From Eubacteriales bacterium (GTDB taxonomy: Bacteria; Bacillota; Clostridia; Lachnospirales; Lachnospiraceae), in the NCBI GenBank assembly GCA_030537135.1, contig JAUNOP010000001.1, positions 124,001 to 188,000 on the forward strand: a DNA stretch of 64,000 bases, given 5' to 3'. Numbering within the stretch: the stretch's first letter is position 1; each line of letters begins with the position of its first letter. Of the stretch, positions 1 through 8,464 are shown one piece after another. The translations under genes and the position numbers were made by a program. The notes beneath the pieces were generated by a model. That model made no database searches. It was given only the letters and a program-made list of their open reading frames with translations, and was not told the origin of the DNA.

Positions 1-494
1 TCCGCTTCAGTGACGATGGTAAATTTGCTTATATTCTTTTTGAGCTGAGCAATGAGGTAAAGGTGTACAGTTATGACGGAACAGGCAAGCATCCGGAATT
101 TGAGTTGCTTCAGTCTATCTCTACGACTGCCAGCAAGACAGAGGAGGACAGGCGTCATTGCGCTGCCTCTGGAATGACAATGGCAAAGGACGGTATTCAC
201 CTGTTCTGTACAACAGCAGGAGAGGATACGGTTGTTATGTATGAGAGAGATCCCCAGACAGGTCTTCTGGATCGGAAATTTGTTCTTCCAATCAGCGGCG
301 AATATCCCAAGGATTTGGCTATTTTCCCGGACAATAAGCATCTGGCCGTTCTGAATCATGAGAGCAATACGATCACTACCTTTGCGATTGACTATGAGAA
401 GAATGTTATCACTATGAAGGGCAAGCCTCAGAAGGTAGAAACTCCGAACTGCATCAATATTCTTGAGGTTCCTGCAGACTGGAAGAAAATATAA
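1..494 (+). CDS. Lactonase-family beta-propeller protein, C-terminal part (partial)
   Basis: The frame is open from the left edge of the window (codons from position 3) to TAA at 492-494, so only the last ~164 residues are seen and the true start lies outside. Visible blades carry repeating patterns such as FSDDGKFAYIL, MTMAKDGIHLFCT and LAIFPDNKHLAVLNHESNTI, with a closing IDYEKN. These resemble the 7-bladed lactonase / 6-phosphogluconolactonase (Pgl/YbhE) family. Such enzymes hydrolyse sugar lactones in the cytosol, but many family members have no proven substrate, so I assign only the family. The gene is convergent with the rfb operon and shares a terminator hairpin with it. Confidence 0.75.
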   Translation, partial: RFSDDGKFAYILFELSNEVKVYSYDGTGKHPEFELLQSISTTASKTEEDRRHCAASGMTMAKDGIHLFCTTAGEDTVVMYERDPQTGLLDRKFVLPISGEYPKDLAIFPDNKHLAVLNHESNTITTFAIDYEKNVITMKGKPQKVETPNCINILEVPADWKKI

Positions 495-516
495 AAAAAC
501 AACCCCCAAAAAATAG

Positions 517-561
517 AATCCCCTCTGCCTGTACAAATGGAAACAGGCAGAGGGGATTTTT
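517..561. terminator. Bidirectional intrinsic terminator
   Basis: A perfect 16-bp inverted repeat (517-532 with 543-558) encloses a 10-nt loop. It is followed by T-residues on the plus strand and, read from the other side, by an A-rich/T-rich flank. It sits between the convergent lactonase gene and rfbD and can serve both. Confidence 0.85.
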
Positions 562-562
562 A

Positions 563-1438
563 TCAGAAGCTAATTTGCGTGAGATATCTCCTGACAGCGT
601 CCTGCCAGGATGGAAGAAGGGCAAAGCCGTTTTGCGTCAGCTTTTCCTTGCTCATACGACTGTTTGAGGGGCGCTTTGCCTTGGATGGATACTCAGAAGC
701 GCTCACCGGCTCTACGGTAAGATGCTCTGCATCATATTCTGTGTGTCCCATGGCAGCAGCCTGACGGAAGATTTCGCAGGCAAATTCATACCAGGAGCAA
801 AGCCCCTCATTGGTGGCATGATAACGTCCGTATTTGTCTGTCTCAATCATGTCCACAAGCAGACGGGCAAGGTCATAGGTATAGGTCGGGCTTCCTATCT
901 GATCGCATACAACCGTGAGCTTGTCGTGGGTTTTGCCCAGATTAAGCATGGTCTTGATAAAGTTTTTTCCATTTACTCCAAATACCCATGCAATGCGCAC
1001 AATAAAATATTTGTCAAGGTTATTTTCCACAGCCAGCTCTCCCTCATATTTGGTCTGACCATAGACGTTGAGAGGCTCCCGGTTCAAATCATCTGGCTCC
1101 CAGAAATGGGTACCCTGGCCGTTAAACACATAATCCGTGCTGATATACATCATCTTGATATCAAGCTCCCTGCATACACGGGCAATGTTTTCTGTGCCGG
1201 CTGCATTCACCAGGCGAACCTTGTCAACGTAGTCTTCAGCCAAATCCACGGCTGTCCAGGCGGCGCAGTGAATGACAGCCTCTGGCTGGATCTCCTTGAT
1301 TACCCTGTCTACAGAGGCCATGTCCGTGATATCCATTTCTTCGATATCCACACCGACTGCCTCATGATTTCTGCGTGTAAGTTCATTTACAACATCGTGG
1401 CCGAGCTGACCTTTTACTCCGGTTACTAAAACCTTCAT
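563..1438 (-). CDS. rfbD: dTDP-4-dehydrorhamnose reductase
   Basis: This 291-aa cytosolic SDR-type reductase would carry out the last step of dTDP-L-rhamnose synthesis, NAD(P)H reduction of dTDP-4-dehydro-L-rhamnose. The Rossmann motif GVKGQLG is at residues 7-13, STDYVF at 100-105 and the catalytic YGQTK (Tyr126, Lys130) follows. Length is normal for RfbD/RmlD. The ATG at 1438 has an AAGGAG site about 11 nt upstream. It is the third gene of the minus-strand rfbA-rfbB-rfbD operon. No rfbC (3,5-epimerase) lies in the cluster, so rhamnose synthesis would need an epimerase from elsewhere. Confidence 0.93.
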   Translation of the reverse strand: MKVLVTGVKGQLGHDVVNELTRRNHEAVGVDIEEMDITDMASVDRVIKEIQPEAVIHCAAWTAVDLAEDYVDKVRLVNAAGTENIARVCRELDIKMMYISTDYVFNGQGTHFWEPDDLNREPLNVYGQTKYEGELAVENNLDKYFIVRIAWVFGVNGKNFIKTMLNLGKTHDKLTVVCDQIGSPTYTYDLARLLVDMIETDKYGRYHATNEGLCSWYEFACEIFRQAAAMGHTEYDAEHLTVEPVSASEYPSKAKRPSNSRMSKEKLTQNGFALLPSWQDAVRRYLTQISF

Positions 1439-1468
1439 AGTACTGCTTTCTCCTTTCTGGAACTCAAA

Positions 1469-2488
1469 TCAGCGATTTCCATACATTTTTTCATAATAAT
1501 TCTGATATTCTCCGGAAATAATGGTTTCCCACCACTCCTTATTATTCAGATACCACTGAATCGTCTTTTTGATTCCGTCTGCAAACTTTGTTTCAGGAAG
1601 CCAGCCAAGCTCTGTGTGAATCTTTGTCGGGTCAATGGCATAGCGCATGTCGTGTCCTTTTCTGTCTGTGACATAGGTAATCAGACTCTCTGGCTTTCCA
1701 AGCTCCCTGCAGATGATTTTTACAATGTCAATGTTTTTCATTTCATTGTGTCCGCCGATATTGTAAACTTCTCCCACACGACCCTTGTGGATAATCAAAT
1801 CAATGGCCTTGCAGTGATCCTCCACATACAGCCAGTCACGTACATTTTCTCCTTTTCCGTATACAGGAAGAGGCTTGTCATTTAAGGCATTGGCAATCAT
1901 GAGAGGAATGAGCTTTTCAGGAAAATGGTAGGGGCCATAGTTGTTGGAGCAGCGGCTGATGGTGACAGGAAGACCATAGGTGCGGTGATAAGCCAGAACC
2001 AGAAGGTCAGCGCCTGCCTTTGAGGAGCTGTAGGGGCTGCTGGTGTGAATAGGGGTCTCTTCTGTAAAGAAAAGGTCAGGCCTGTCAAGAGGCAGATCTC
2101 CGTACACTTCGTCTGTGGATACCTGATGATAGCGGGTAATGCCGTACTTTCTGCAGGCGTCCATGAGAACGGCGGTTCCCTTGATATTTGTATCCAGGAA
2201 AACCTCCGGGTTTTCGATAGAACGGTCCACGTGGCTCTCTGCTGCAAAATTTACCACAATATCTGGATGCTCCTCCTCAAACAGGCGGTAAACAGCTTCC
2301 CTGTCTGTGATGCTCTCCTTTACAAAGCGAAAATTCGGCTTATCCATAACAGGAGCCAGTGTGGACAGATTTCCTGCATAGGTCAGACAGTCCAGACAGA
2401 TAATCCGGTAATCTGGGTACTTGTCCAGCATATGAAAAATAAAGTTGCTTCCGATAAATCCGGCGCCGCCGGTGACAATCATATTCAT
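1469..2488 (-). CDS. rfbB: dTDP-glucose 4,6-dehydratase
   Basis: This 339-aa extended SDR enzyme converts dTDP-D-glucose to dTDP-4-keto-6-deoxy-D-glucose using bound NAD. The N-terminal GGAGFIG (7-13) is the NAD-binding loop. STDEVYG (124-130) and YSSSK (Tyr153/Lys157) are the catalytic signatures. RCSNNYGPYHFPEKLIP, typical of RfbB, is present further on. The ATG at 2488 is chosen for its AAGGA site 10 nt upstream; a second ATG two codons in is possible. It lies between rfbA and rfbD on the same strand with short spacers, so co-transcription is expected. Confidence 0.95.
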   Translation of the reverse strand: MNMIVTGGAGFIGSNFIFHMLDKYPDYRIICLDCLTYAGNLSTLAPVMDKPNFRFVKESITDREAVYRLFEEEHPDIVVNFAAESHVDRSIENPEVFLDTNIKGTAVLMDACRKYGITRYHQVSTDEVYGDLPLDRPDLFFTEETPIHTSSPYSSSKAGADLLVLAYHRTYGLPVTISRCSNNYGPYHFPEKLIPLMIANALNDKPLPVYGKGENVRDWLYVEDHCKAIDLIIHKGRVGEVYNIGGHNEMKNIDIVKIICRELGKPESLITYVTDRKGHDMRYAIDPTKIHTELGWLPETKFADGIKKTIQWYLNNKEWWETIISGEYQNYYEKMYGNR

Positions 2489-2524
2489 TTACATAACATC
2501 CTTTCTGACTTTGTATTGATTGGG

Positions 2525-3421
2525 TTAATGAAGCACATCGAGATATTTTCCGTCCAGGATATCCTTTAAATACTGTCCATACTGGTTTTTCTTTAAAATC
2601 TCATAGACTCTTAAAAGCTCCTCTCGGCTGATCCAGCCGTTTAAGTAGGCGATTTCCTCCAGACAGCCGATTTTCCGGTGCTGATGCGTTTCCATGGTTT
2701 TGACAAAATTTGTGGCGTCTACAAGACTCTCGTGCGTTCCTGTGTCAAGCCAGGTGAAGCCCTGCCCAAGAAGCTCTACATTCAGTTCGCCGTTTTCCAG
2801 ATAAATTCTGTTCAAATCGGTGATTTCAAGCTCTCCTCTGGCGCTGGGCCTTAAGCTCTTGGCATATTCCACAACCCGATTGTCGTAGAAATACAATCCA
2901 GTGACGCAGTAGTTACTCTTGGGGCATTTTGGCTTTTCTTCAATGGAGACAGCCTTTCCCTCTGCATTGAATTCTACGATTCCAAAGCGCTCAGGGTCAT
3001 CTACATAATAACCAAAGACAGTGGCTCCCTTTCCCTGGCTGGCGCTGTGGACAGCTGCCTTCAGGCGCTTTTTCAGCCCATGTCCTGCGAAGATATTATC
3101 TCCGAGAACCATGGCGACAGTATCGCTCCCAATAAAGGATTCGCCGATAAGAAAGGCCTGAGCCAGTCCGTCAGGACTTGGCTGAACCTCATAGGAAAGC
3201 TCCAGTCCGAACTGGTGGCCATTGCCCAAAAGCTCCCTGAAGCGTGGCGTGTCCTGAGGCGTGGAAATAATCAGGATTTCCCGAATGCCTGCGTTCATGA
3301 GAACAGACATTGGATAATAAATCATAGGCTTGTCATAGATGGGCAGAAGCTGCTTGGACGTTACCATGGTGAGCGGATAAAGACGCGTGCCAGAGCCTCC
3401 TGCTAAAATAATACCTTTCAT
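2525..3421 (-). CDS. rfbA: Glucose-1-phosphate thymidylyltransferase
   Basis: This 298-aa nucleotidyltransferase would catalyse dTTP + glucose-1-phosphate to dTDP-glucose, the entry step to dTDP-rhamnose. GGSGTRLYP (8-16), [16 protein letters not shown] (22-37) and the mid-protein VMVLGDNIF / EEKP elements are the family motifs. The start ATG at 3421 has GGAGG a few bases upstream. It is the first gene of the rfb operon, read from a promoter near 3500-3530 that has MerR-type spacing. The product probably feeds cell-surface polysaccharide, fitting the exopolysaccharide genes near the other end of the window. Confidence 0.95.
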   Translation of the reverse strand: MKGIILAGGSGTRLYPLTMVTSKQLLPIYDKPMIYYPMSVLMNAGIREILIISTPQDTPRFRELLGNGHQFGLELSYEVQPSPDGLAQAFLIGESFIGSDTVAMVLGDNIFAGHGLKKRLKAAVHSASQGKGATVFGYYVDDPERFGIVEFNAEGKAVSIEEKPKCPKSNYCVTGLYFYDNRVVEYAKSLRPSARGELEITDLNRIYLENGELNVELLGQGFTWLDTGTHESLVDATNFVKTMETHQHRKIGCLEEIAYLNGWISREELLRVYEILKKNQYGQYLKDILDGKYLDVLH

Positions 3422-3499
3422 GTTTGCACCTCCCTGCAGACAGCGCGCGCCTTCCTGATAGCAAAGGAAGATTTCACGGGCTTCTGCGTCTATAAGAAG

Positions 3500-3530
3500 A
3501 CTATAAAAGATGACGTTACGTCACCTTCAA
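3500..3530 (-). promoter_or_regulatory. rfbA promoter with MerR-type spacing and central palindrome
   Basis: On the minus strand, TTGAAG (3525-3530) and TATAGT (3500-3505) are separated by 19 bp. The spacer is almost wholly a dyad (3507-3527) centred on TGACGT-A-ACGTCA. Over-long 19-bp spacers filled by a palindrome are the hallmark of promoters activated by MerR-family regulators. The regulator itself is not in the window. Confidence 0.6.
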
Positions 3531-3606
3531 GCATTTTTTATCATTTTTCTGAAATTCATAAATATATCCAAAAAATACAGGGGAAATTTTGTCATTTTTC
3601 CTAATT

Positions 3607-3749
3607 GTTACTGTTCACTGCGTTCACAGCAACACGCTTCGCGATGCACAGAAATGCTGTATTCTGCCGCATTTCGCGCCGATTATCTCGGGATTTTCGT
3701 GCCAGAGGCACGAAAACACCTCGCGGAATAGTCGCCTGTGAACAGTAAC
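3607..3749. repeat. 143-bp element with 12-bp terminal inverted repeats
   Basis: GTTACTGTTCAC at 3607-3618 is exactly inverted as GTGAACAGTAAC at 3738-3749. Inside is a further perfect 10-bp stem (3694-3703 with 3707-3716) with a 3-nt loop. The element has no coding capacity and looks like a small palindromic mobile or REP-like repeat. Partial relatives occur at 26229-26283 and 52043-52066. The rest of the 3422-3882 gap holds the rfbA promoter and the ruvA promoter. Confidence 0.65.
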
Positions 3750-3787
3750 TCCTAATTCACATTTCTATTATATTTCCGAATATGCGT

Positions 3788-3816
3788 TTGCTATTTGCCG
3801 TGATTTATGCTATGAT
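3788..3816 (+). promoter_or_regulatory. Probable ruvAB promoter
   Basis: TTGCTA (3788-3793), a 17-bp spacer and TATGAT (3811-3816), with TGC just before the -10 (extended -10). It lies about 65 bp upstream of ruvA. Confidence 0.55.
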
Positions 3817-3882
3817 GTTGAAGGCAGAGGGTATTTTGACCCCTCTAATAAAACAGCAAAAAAACAAACAGGAGCAAAAGAA

Positions 3883-4509
3883 ATGATTGCATTTATCCGC
3901 GGAGAAGTAGCCGACGTCACAGAGAACGGAATCGTTCTGGAAACAGGAAATATTGGATATGAGATTTTTATGCCTTCCTCTGAGCCAGTAAAGCGGCTCC
4001 AAAGGGGAGAGGACGTGCTGGTATACACCTACCTTCATGTGCGGGAGGATGCCATGCAGCTCTTTGGCTTTTTGTCAAAAAATGATCTGAGAATCTTTCG
4101 CCTACTTTTGGGAGTCAATGGAATCGGACCAAAGGCAGCGCTTGGCATCCTTTCCGGCATGACTTCAGATGCCCTTCAGTTTGCCGTGCTTTCTGGTGAT
4201 GTGAAGACATTGGCAAAGGCTCCGGGAGTTGGAAGGAAGACAGCCCAGAAGCTGATTCTGGAGCTTAAGGATAAATTCAGCCTGGAGGAGGCCTTTGAGC
4301 AGAGTCTGGAGCGCACTTGGGGGGATAAGGAGACAAAAGAGAGCGGCAGGGACAGTGCCGGACAGAGACGGGCGCGGCAGGAGGCAATAGAAGCTCTGGA
4401 GGCTCTGGGCTACAGCGGCACAGACGCCCTGCGCGCAGTGCGCGGCGTTGCAATAGAGGGAGAGATGAGTGTGGAGGCAATCCTGAAGGCAGCGCTTCGG
4501 AACCTGTAG
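3883..4509 (+). CDS. ruvA: Holliday junction branch migration protein RuvA
   Basis: This 208-aa DNA-binding subunit tetramerises on Holliday junctions and loads the RuvB motor. It starts MIAFIRGEVADV, the usual OB-fold start. Helix-hairpin-helix segments are visible (LLGVNGIGPKAALGIL and APGVGRKTAQKLILELKDK), followed by an acidic linker and a C-terminal RuvB-contacting domain (ALEALGYSGTDALRAV). The start has AGGAG about 9 nt upstream. It is immediately followed by ruvB. No RuvC is present; the RecU resolvase gene at 31.4 kb fits the Firmicutes arrangement. Confidence 0.95.
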   Translation: MIAFIRGEVADVTENGIVLETGNIGYEIFMPSSEPVKRLQRGEDVLVYTYLHVREDAMQLFGFLSKNDLRIFRLLLGVNGIGPKAALGILSGMTSDALQFAVLSGDVKTLAKAPGVGRKTAQKLILELKDKFSLEEAFEQSLERTWGDKETKESGRDSAGQRRARQEAIEALEALGYSGTDALRAVRGVAIEGEMSVEAILKAALRNL

Positions 4510-4602
4510 AGTGGACGAATTCGAAGCAAAAGGTTGTCGGCTACAGGATTTTCTTACGCGCAAAATACGGTGCGGCATCACAAAATTTGACAGGAGACGA
4601 AT

Positions 4603-5598
4603 ATGGAGAGAAGGATTATCACGACAGATGTGACAGAGGAGGATCTGCCTCTGGAGGGAAATCTAAGACCGCAGAGTCTTGACGAATACATTGGTCAGGA
4701 AAAAACAAAAAAAACACTGAAGATTTACATAGAGGCAGCAAAACAGCGAAAGGATTCTCTGGACCATGTACTTTTTTACGGCCCTCCTGGTCTTGGAAAA
4801 ACCACACTTTCAGGAATCATTGCAAACGAGATGGGCGTTCATATGAAGGTAACGTCCGGGCCTGCCATTGAAAAGCCAGGAGAGATGGCCGCGATTTTGA
4901 ATAATCTCCAGGAGGGGGATGTTCTCTTTGTGGATGAGATTCACCGTCTGAACCGGCAGGTAGAGGAGGTTCTTTATCCTGCCATGGAGGACTTTGTTAT
5001 TGATATCATGATTGGAAAAGGAGCGTCCGCCCGTTCCATCCGTCTTGACCTGCCGCATTTTACGCTGGTAGGGGCAACCACAAGAGCCGGACTTCTCTCA
5101 GCTCCCTTAAGGGACAGATTCGGCGTTGTCCAGCATCTTGAATTTTACACGCAGAAGGAACTCCAGACAATTATTATCCGCTCAGCAGGGGTATTGGGAG
5201 TGGAAATTGATACAAAGGGAGCCCAGGAGATTGCAAAGCGTTCCAGGGGAACTCCCCGTCTTGCAAACCGGCTTTTAAAGAGGGTGAGGGACTTTGCGCA
5301 GGTAAAATACGATGGAAAAATCACCTATGATGTGGCGGTATTTGCCCTGGATCTTTTGGAGGTTGACCAGTATGGTCTGGATAAGATAGACAGACTGATT
5401 TTAAAGACGCTGATTGTCAACTTTCAGGGAGGTCCGGCAGGACTTGAGACCCTTGCCGCTGCCATTGGAGAGGACGCGGGAACTCTGGAGGACGTCTATG
5501 AGCCCTATCTTCTCCAGAACGGCTTCTTAAGCAGAACTCCGCGCGGCAGAATGGCGTCTGCGCTTGCGTACGAGCATCTTGGATTAAAAATGGATTAG
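4603..5598 (+). CDS. ruvB: Holliday junction branch migration ATPase RuvB
   Basis: This 331-aa AAA+ ring motor drives branch migration with RuvA. Walker [11 protein letters not shown] (60-69), Walker [11 protein letters not shown] (about 107-116), sensor GATTRAG and the arginine-finger segment LRDRFG are all present. The C-terminal winged helix ends with [16 protein letters not shown]. Length and motif order are normal. It lies 93 bp after ruvA and is presumably co-transcribed. The GGAG-like site (CAGGAGACGAAT) before ATG supports this start. Confidence 0.96.
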   Translation: MERRIITTDVTEEDLPLEGNLRPQSLDEYIGQEKTKKTLKIYIEAAKQRKDSLDHVLFYGPPGLGKTTLSGIIANEMGVHMKVTSGPAIEKPGEMAAILNNLQEGDVLFVDEIHRLNRQVEEVLYPAMEDFVIDIMIGKGASARSIRLDLPHFTLVGATTRAGLLSAPLRDRFGVVQHLEFYTQKELQTIIIRSAGVLGVEIDTKGAQEIAKRSRGTPRLANRLLKRVRDFAQVKYDGKITYDVAVFALDLLEVDQYGLDKIDRLILKTLIVNFQGGPAGLETLAAAIGEDAGTLEDVYEPYLLQNGFLSRTPRGRMASALAYEHLGLKMD

Positions 5599-5668
5599 TC
5601 GAAAAAAAGCGAAAATAAGGCCAAATCAAGGAGGAATGGAAAATTCCCTGCAAGAATCCAAAAAAAGG

Positions 5669-5696
5669 TTGTTTTTTTACTTTTTTCGATTATAAT
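5669..5696 (+). promoter_or_regulatory. Probable zapA promoter
   Basis: TTGTTT (5669-5674), a 16-bp T-rich spacer and a perfect TATAAT (5691-5696), about 90 bp upstream of zapA. Confidence 0.55.
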
Positions 5697-5788
5697 AAAA
5701 GAGAAGGTAAAAAAATTCAGCAGCAAATGTCCGGTCAATACAGATGCTGCTGTGAAACTTATACGTAAAGATACAGGAGGCTTGCATT

Positions 5789-6199
5789 ATGGCGGCGAAG
5801 AACACGGCACAAGTGGTCATCGGTGGAAAGATTATCACGCTGGGAGGCTATGAGAGCGCGGAGTATTTCCAGACGGTGGCGTCCTATATGAACAATAAGC
5901 TTGCGGAATTAGGGTCTATGCCGGGTTATTCCAGACAGCCTATGGAGACAAAGCACACCTTGCTCAGCCTGAACATTGCGGACGACTATTTTAAGGCGAA
6001 AAAACAGGCGGAAATTTATGAACAGGATTTGCAGCAGAAGGATCAGGAAATGTATGAACTCAAGCACGAACTGATTTCTCTTCAGGTGCAGGTGGAACAG
6101 GCGAAAAAGGCCGCAGAAGAGGCTGAAGCGGAAAAGGTGCGGCTAAAGGGCAGACTGGACGAGGTAGAAAAAGAGCTTGATGAGATGCTGAAGGACTGA
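5789..6199 (+). CDS. zapA: Cell division protein ZapA
   Basis: This 136-aa ZapA-type protein would bind FtsZ and bundle protofilaments at the Z-ring. The N-terminal globular part has VVIGGKIITLGGYESAEYFQTVASYMNNKL, like the ZapA head. LLSLNIADDYFKAKK follows, and then a long coiled coil (about 75-133) rich in Glu, Lys and Gln. ACAGGAGG lies about 8 nt before the ATG. It is a monocistron closed by its own strong terminator. Confidence 0.85.
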   Translation: MAAKNTAQVVIGGKIITLGGYESAEYFQTVASYMNNKLAELGSMPGYSRQPMETKHTLLSLNIADDYFKAKKQAEIYEQDLQQKDQEMYELKHELISLQVQVEQAKKAAEEAEAEKVRLKGRLDEVEKELDEMLKD

Positions 6200-6210
6200 A
6201 AAAAGATAAA

Positions 6211-6240
6211 GGGGGGATTGCACAGGCAATCCCCCTTTCT
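6211..6240 (+). terminator. Intrinsic terminator after zapA
   Basis: A perfect 10-bp GC-rich stem (6212-6221 with 6226-6235), a 4-nt loop and a short T-run. Confidence 0.85.
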
Positions 6241-6308
6241 ATCCCCGAGCAAAAGCGTATGGCGCAGACAGTCAGATTTGGTAAAAAAGACAGAAAGGAA
6301 TAGAAGCT

Positions 6309-8456
6309 ATGATAGAATTGTTGGCTCCTGCCGGTTCCTATGAGGGCTTTGAGGGGGCGCTGGGAGCAGGGGCAGATGCAGTATATGTAGGCGGAAGCGC
6401 CTTTGGCGCGCGAGCCTATGCGCAGAATTTTACAGAGGAGGAGCTGCTCTTAGCAATTGATACGGCTCATCTGCATGGGAAAAAGCTGTATATGACAGTA
6501 AATACTCTTTTAAAAAACAAAGAGTTGGAAGAAACCTTTTATGAATATTTCCGTCCTTATTATGAGAGAGGTCTGGATGCTGCGATTGTACAGGACTTTG
6601 GCGTGATGGAATTTTTAAAGACCTATTTTCCAAAGCTTCCCATTCATGCCAGCACGCAGATGACAGTCACTGGATCTGAGGGAATGCGTTTTCTGGAGGA
6701 AAAGGGGGTAAAGCGCGTGGTCGCTGCAAGAGAACTCTCCCTTGCAGAACTCTCAGACATGCACAGGGCTTCGTCTCTGGAAATAGAGGCCTTTGTGCAT
6801 GGGGCTCTGTGCTATTCTTATTCAGGGCAGTGCCTGCTGAGCAGTCTTCTGGGAGGCAGAAGCGGAAACAGAGGGCGATGCGCGCAGCCCTGCCGTCTTT
6901 CCTATCAGGTGACAAGAGACAAAAAGCGCCTCCTGACAGACAGGAATTTGTGTCCTTTAAGTCCAAAGGATATGTGCGGCCTGGAACTGCTTCCAGAGAT
7001 TCTTCAGGCGGGCGTAACCTCCCTGAAAATAGAAGGAAGAATGAAAAAGCCGGAATACACTGCGGGCGTGGTTTCCGTGTATCGGAGGTATCTGGACGAG
7101 CTGGCTGAGAATCCGAAGAAATGGTCTGTTCGGGAGAAGGACAGGAAATTTCTCCTTGACATTTTTTCAAGAGGCGGTTCGTGCCAGGGATACTTCCGTC
7201 AGCACAATGGCCCGGATATGATGGCTTTTTCCAATGAGAAGAAGACGGCGGGAGTTTCTGTAGAAATCCCAAAAATAAAAGAAAAAATTTATGGAAAATT
7301 TATACTGTTTTCCGGGCATCCTGCTATACTGGAAATCACTCATGGAAGGAATCGAATACAGGTACAGGAGGGGCTTGTGCAAAAGGCAGAGAATCATCCC
7401 ATGACAGAGGAACGAATCCGCAGGCAGATGGAGAAATGCGGCAATACGCCGTTTCAGTGGGAGAAGCTTGAAATTGATATGGAAGAGGGAATCTTTGTCC
7501 CGGTGAAGCTTCTGAATGAGATAAGGAGAGAAGGCTTTGCCAGAATAGAAGAGACGATTCTCGCTCCTTTCCAGAGAAAAGCCTTGAAAGCAGAGCGTAC
7601 AGAGCAATTTTCAGGAAAAAATATGGCAAAGCAGGCTCTTCCTCTGTATGCATCCTGTGAAAACTGGGAACAGTTTCAGATATTAGCAGAGCTTTCAGAA
7701 ATCCAGTGCATCTATGCGCCTCTTCCGGTTTTGGAGAGGGCGTACAGAGAGAAAACCACGGATATGAAGAGGCTTTATCTCTCTCTGCCGCATATTGTGA
7801 GAGGAAAGGCTCCGGAGGGCTTCTGGGAGAGGGCAGGAGCGCTCCTGGACGCGGGAATGGGAGGCTTTCTTGCTTCCTGCCTGGAGGCCTATGCAATGCT
7901 CAGGCACAGAGGCTGGCAGAACAGATGCGTGCTGGATTCTTCCATGTATACCTGGAATGACAGGGCGCAGAATTTCTGGAGCAAGGAAGGAATCCTGAGA
8001 AATACAGTGCCTGTGGAGCTGAATGAAAAGGAACTCTCTCACAGAGACAATTCCAGAAGTGAGATGATTGTCTATGGCTATCTTCCTCTGATGGTGTCGG
8101 CCCAGTGCGTTCAGAAAAACCTTGACAGGTGCCGCAGAGATTCTTCTGTTCTGTGGCTTTCAGACAGATATAAAAAGCGTTTTCCAGTGCAGTGCTGCTG
8201 CAGCCCGTGGGGGCTTGAGACGCCAAAAGGGGCTTTGTGCTATAATCGGCTTCTGAACAGCCTTCCCCTGGGACTATTAAAGGAAAGAGAGCAGGTGGAG
8301 AGGCTTGGGCCTGAGGGAGCGCGTCTTATGTTTACGCTGGAAAATGGCGAGGAGGTGAGAAAGCTTGCAAATGAATTCGTGCAGGTCTACAAATATGGAA
8401 AAAACGCCGGAGAATATGAATTTACCAAGGGTCATTTCAAACGAGGCGTGGAATAG
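6309..8456 (+). CDS. U32-family peptidase / prephenate-dependent tRNA or rRNA hydroxylase-type protein
   Basis: This 715-aa protein starts with MIELLAPAGSYEGFEGALGAGADAVYVGG, the U32 TIM-barrel start. The U32 signature follows at about 165-205: EAFVHGALCYSYSGQCLLSS and GNRGRCAQPCR, with four cysteines expected to bind an Fe-S cluster. The C-terminal ~330 residues are the extra domain of long clostridial U32 proteins (DUF3656-like). Relatives such as RlhA and TrhP hydroxylate RNA bases, and others were named collagenases. The substrate here cannot be told. It ends 8 nt before the ftsW-like gene, whose ribosome site overlaps the spacer, so the two are probably co-transcribed. Confidence 0.85.
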   Translation: MIELLAPAGSYEGFEGALGAGADAVYVGGSAFGARAYAQNFTEEELLLAIDTAHLHGKKLYMTVNTLLKNKELEETFYEYFRPYYERGLDAAIVQDFGVMEFLKTYFPKLPIHASTQMTVTGSEGMRFLEEKGVKRVVAARELSLAELSDMHRASSLEIEAFVHGALCYSYSGQCLLSSLLGGRSGNRGRCAQPCRLSYQVTRDKKRLLTDRNLCPLSPKDMCGLELLPEILQAGVTSLKIEGRMKKPEYTAGVVSVYRRYLDELAENPKKWSVREKDRKFLLDIFSRGGSCQGYFRQHNGPDMMAFSNEKKTAGVSVEIPKIKEKIYGKFILFSGHPAILEITHGRNRIQVQEGLVQKAENHPMTEERIRRQMEKCGNTPFQWEKLEIDMEEGIFVPVKLLNEIRREGFARIEETILAPFQRKALKAERTEQFSGKNMAKQALPLYASCENWEQFQILAELSEIQCIYAPLPVLERAYREKTTDMKRLYLSLPHIVRGKAPEGFWERAGALLDAGMGGFLASCLEAYAMLRHRGWQNRCVLDSSMYTWNDRAQNFWSKEGILRNTVPVELNEKELSHRDNSRSEMIVYGYLPLMVSAQCVQKNLDRCRRDSSVLWLSDRYKKRFPVQCCCSPWGLETPKGALCYNRLLNSLPLGLLKEREQVERLGPEGARLMFTLENGEEVRKLANEFVQVYKYGKNAGEYEFTKGHFKRGVE

Positions 8457-8464
8457 GAGGAGCT

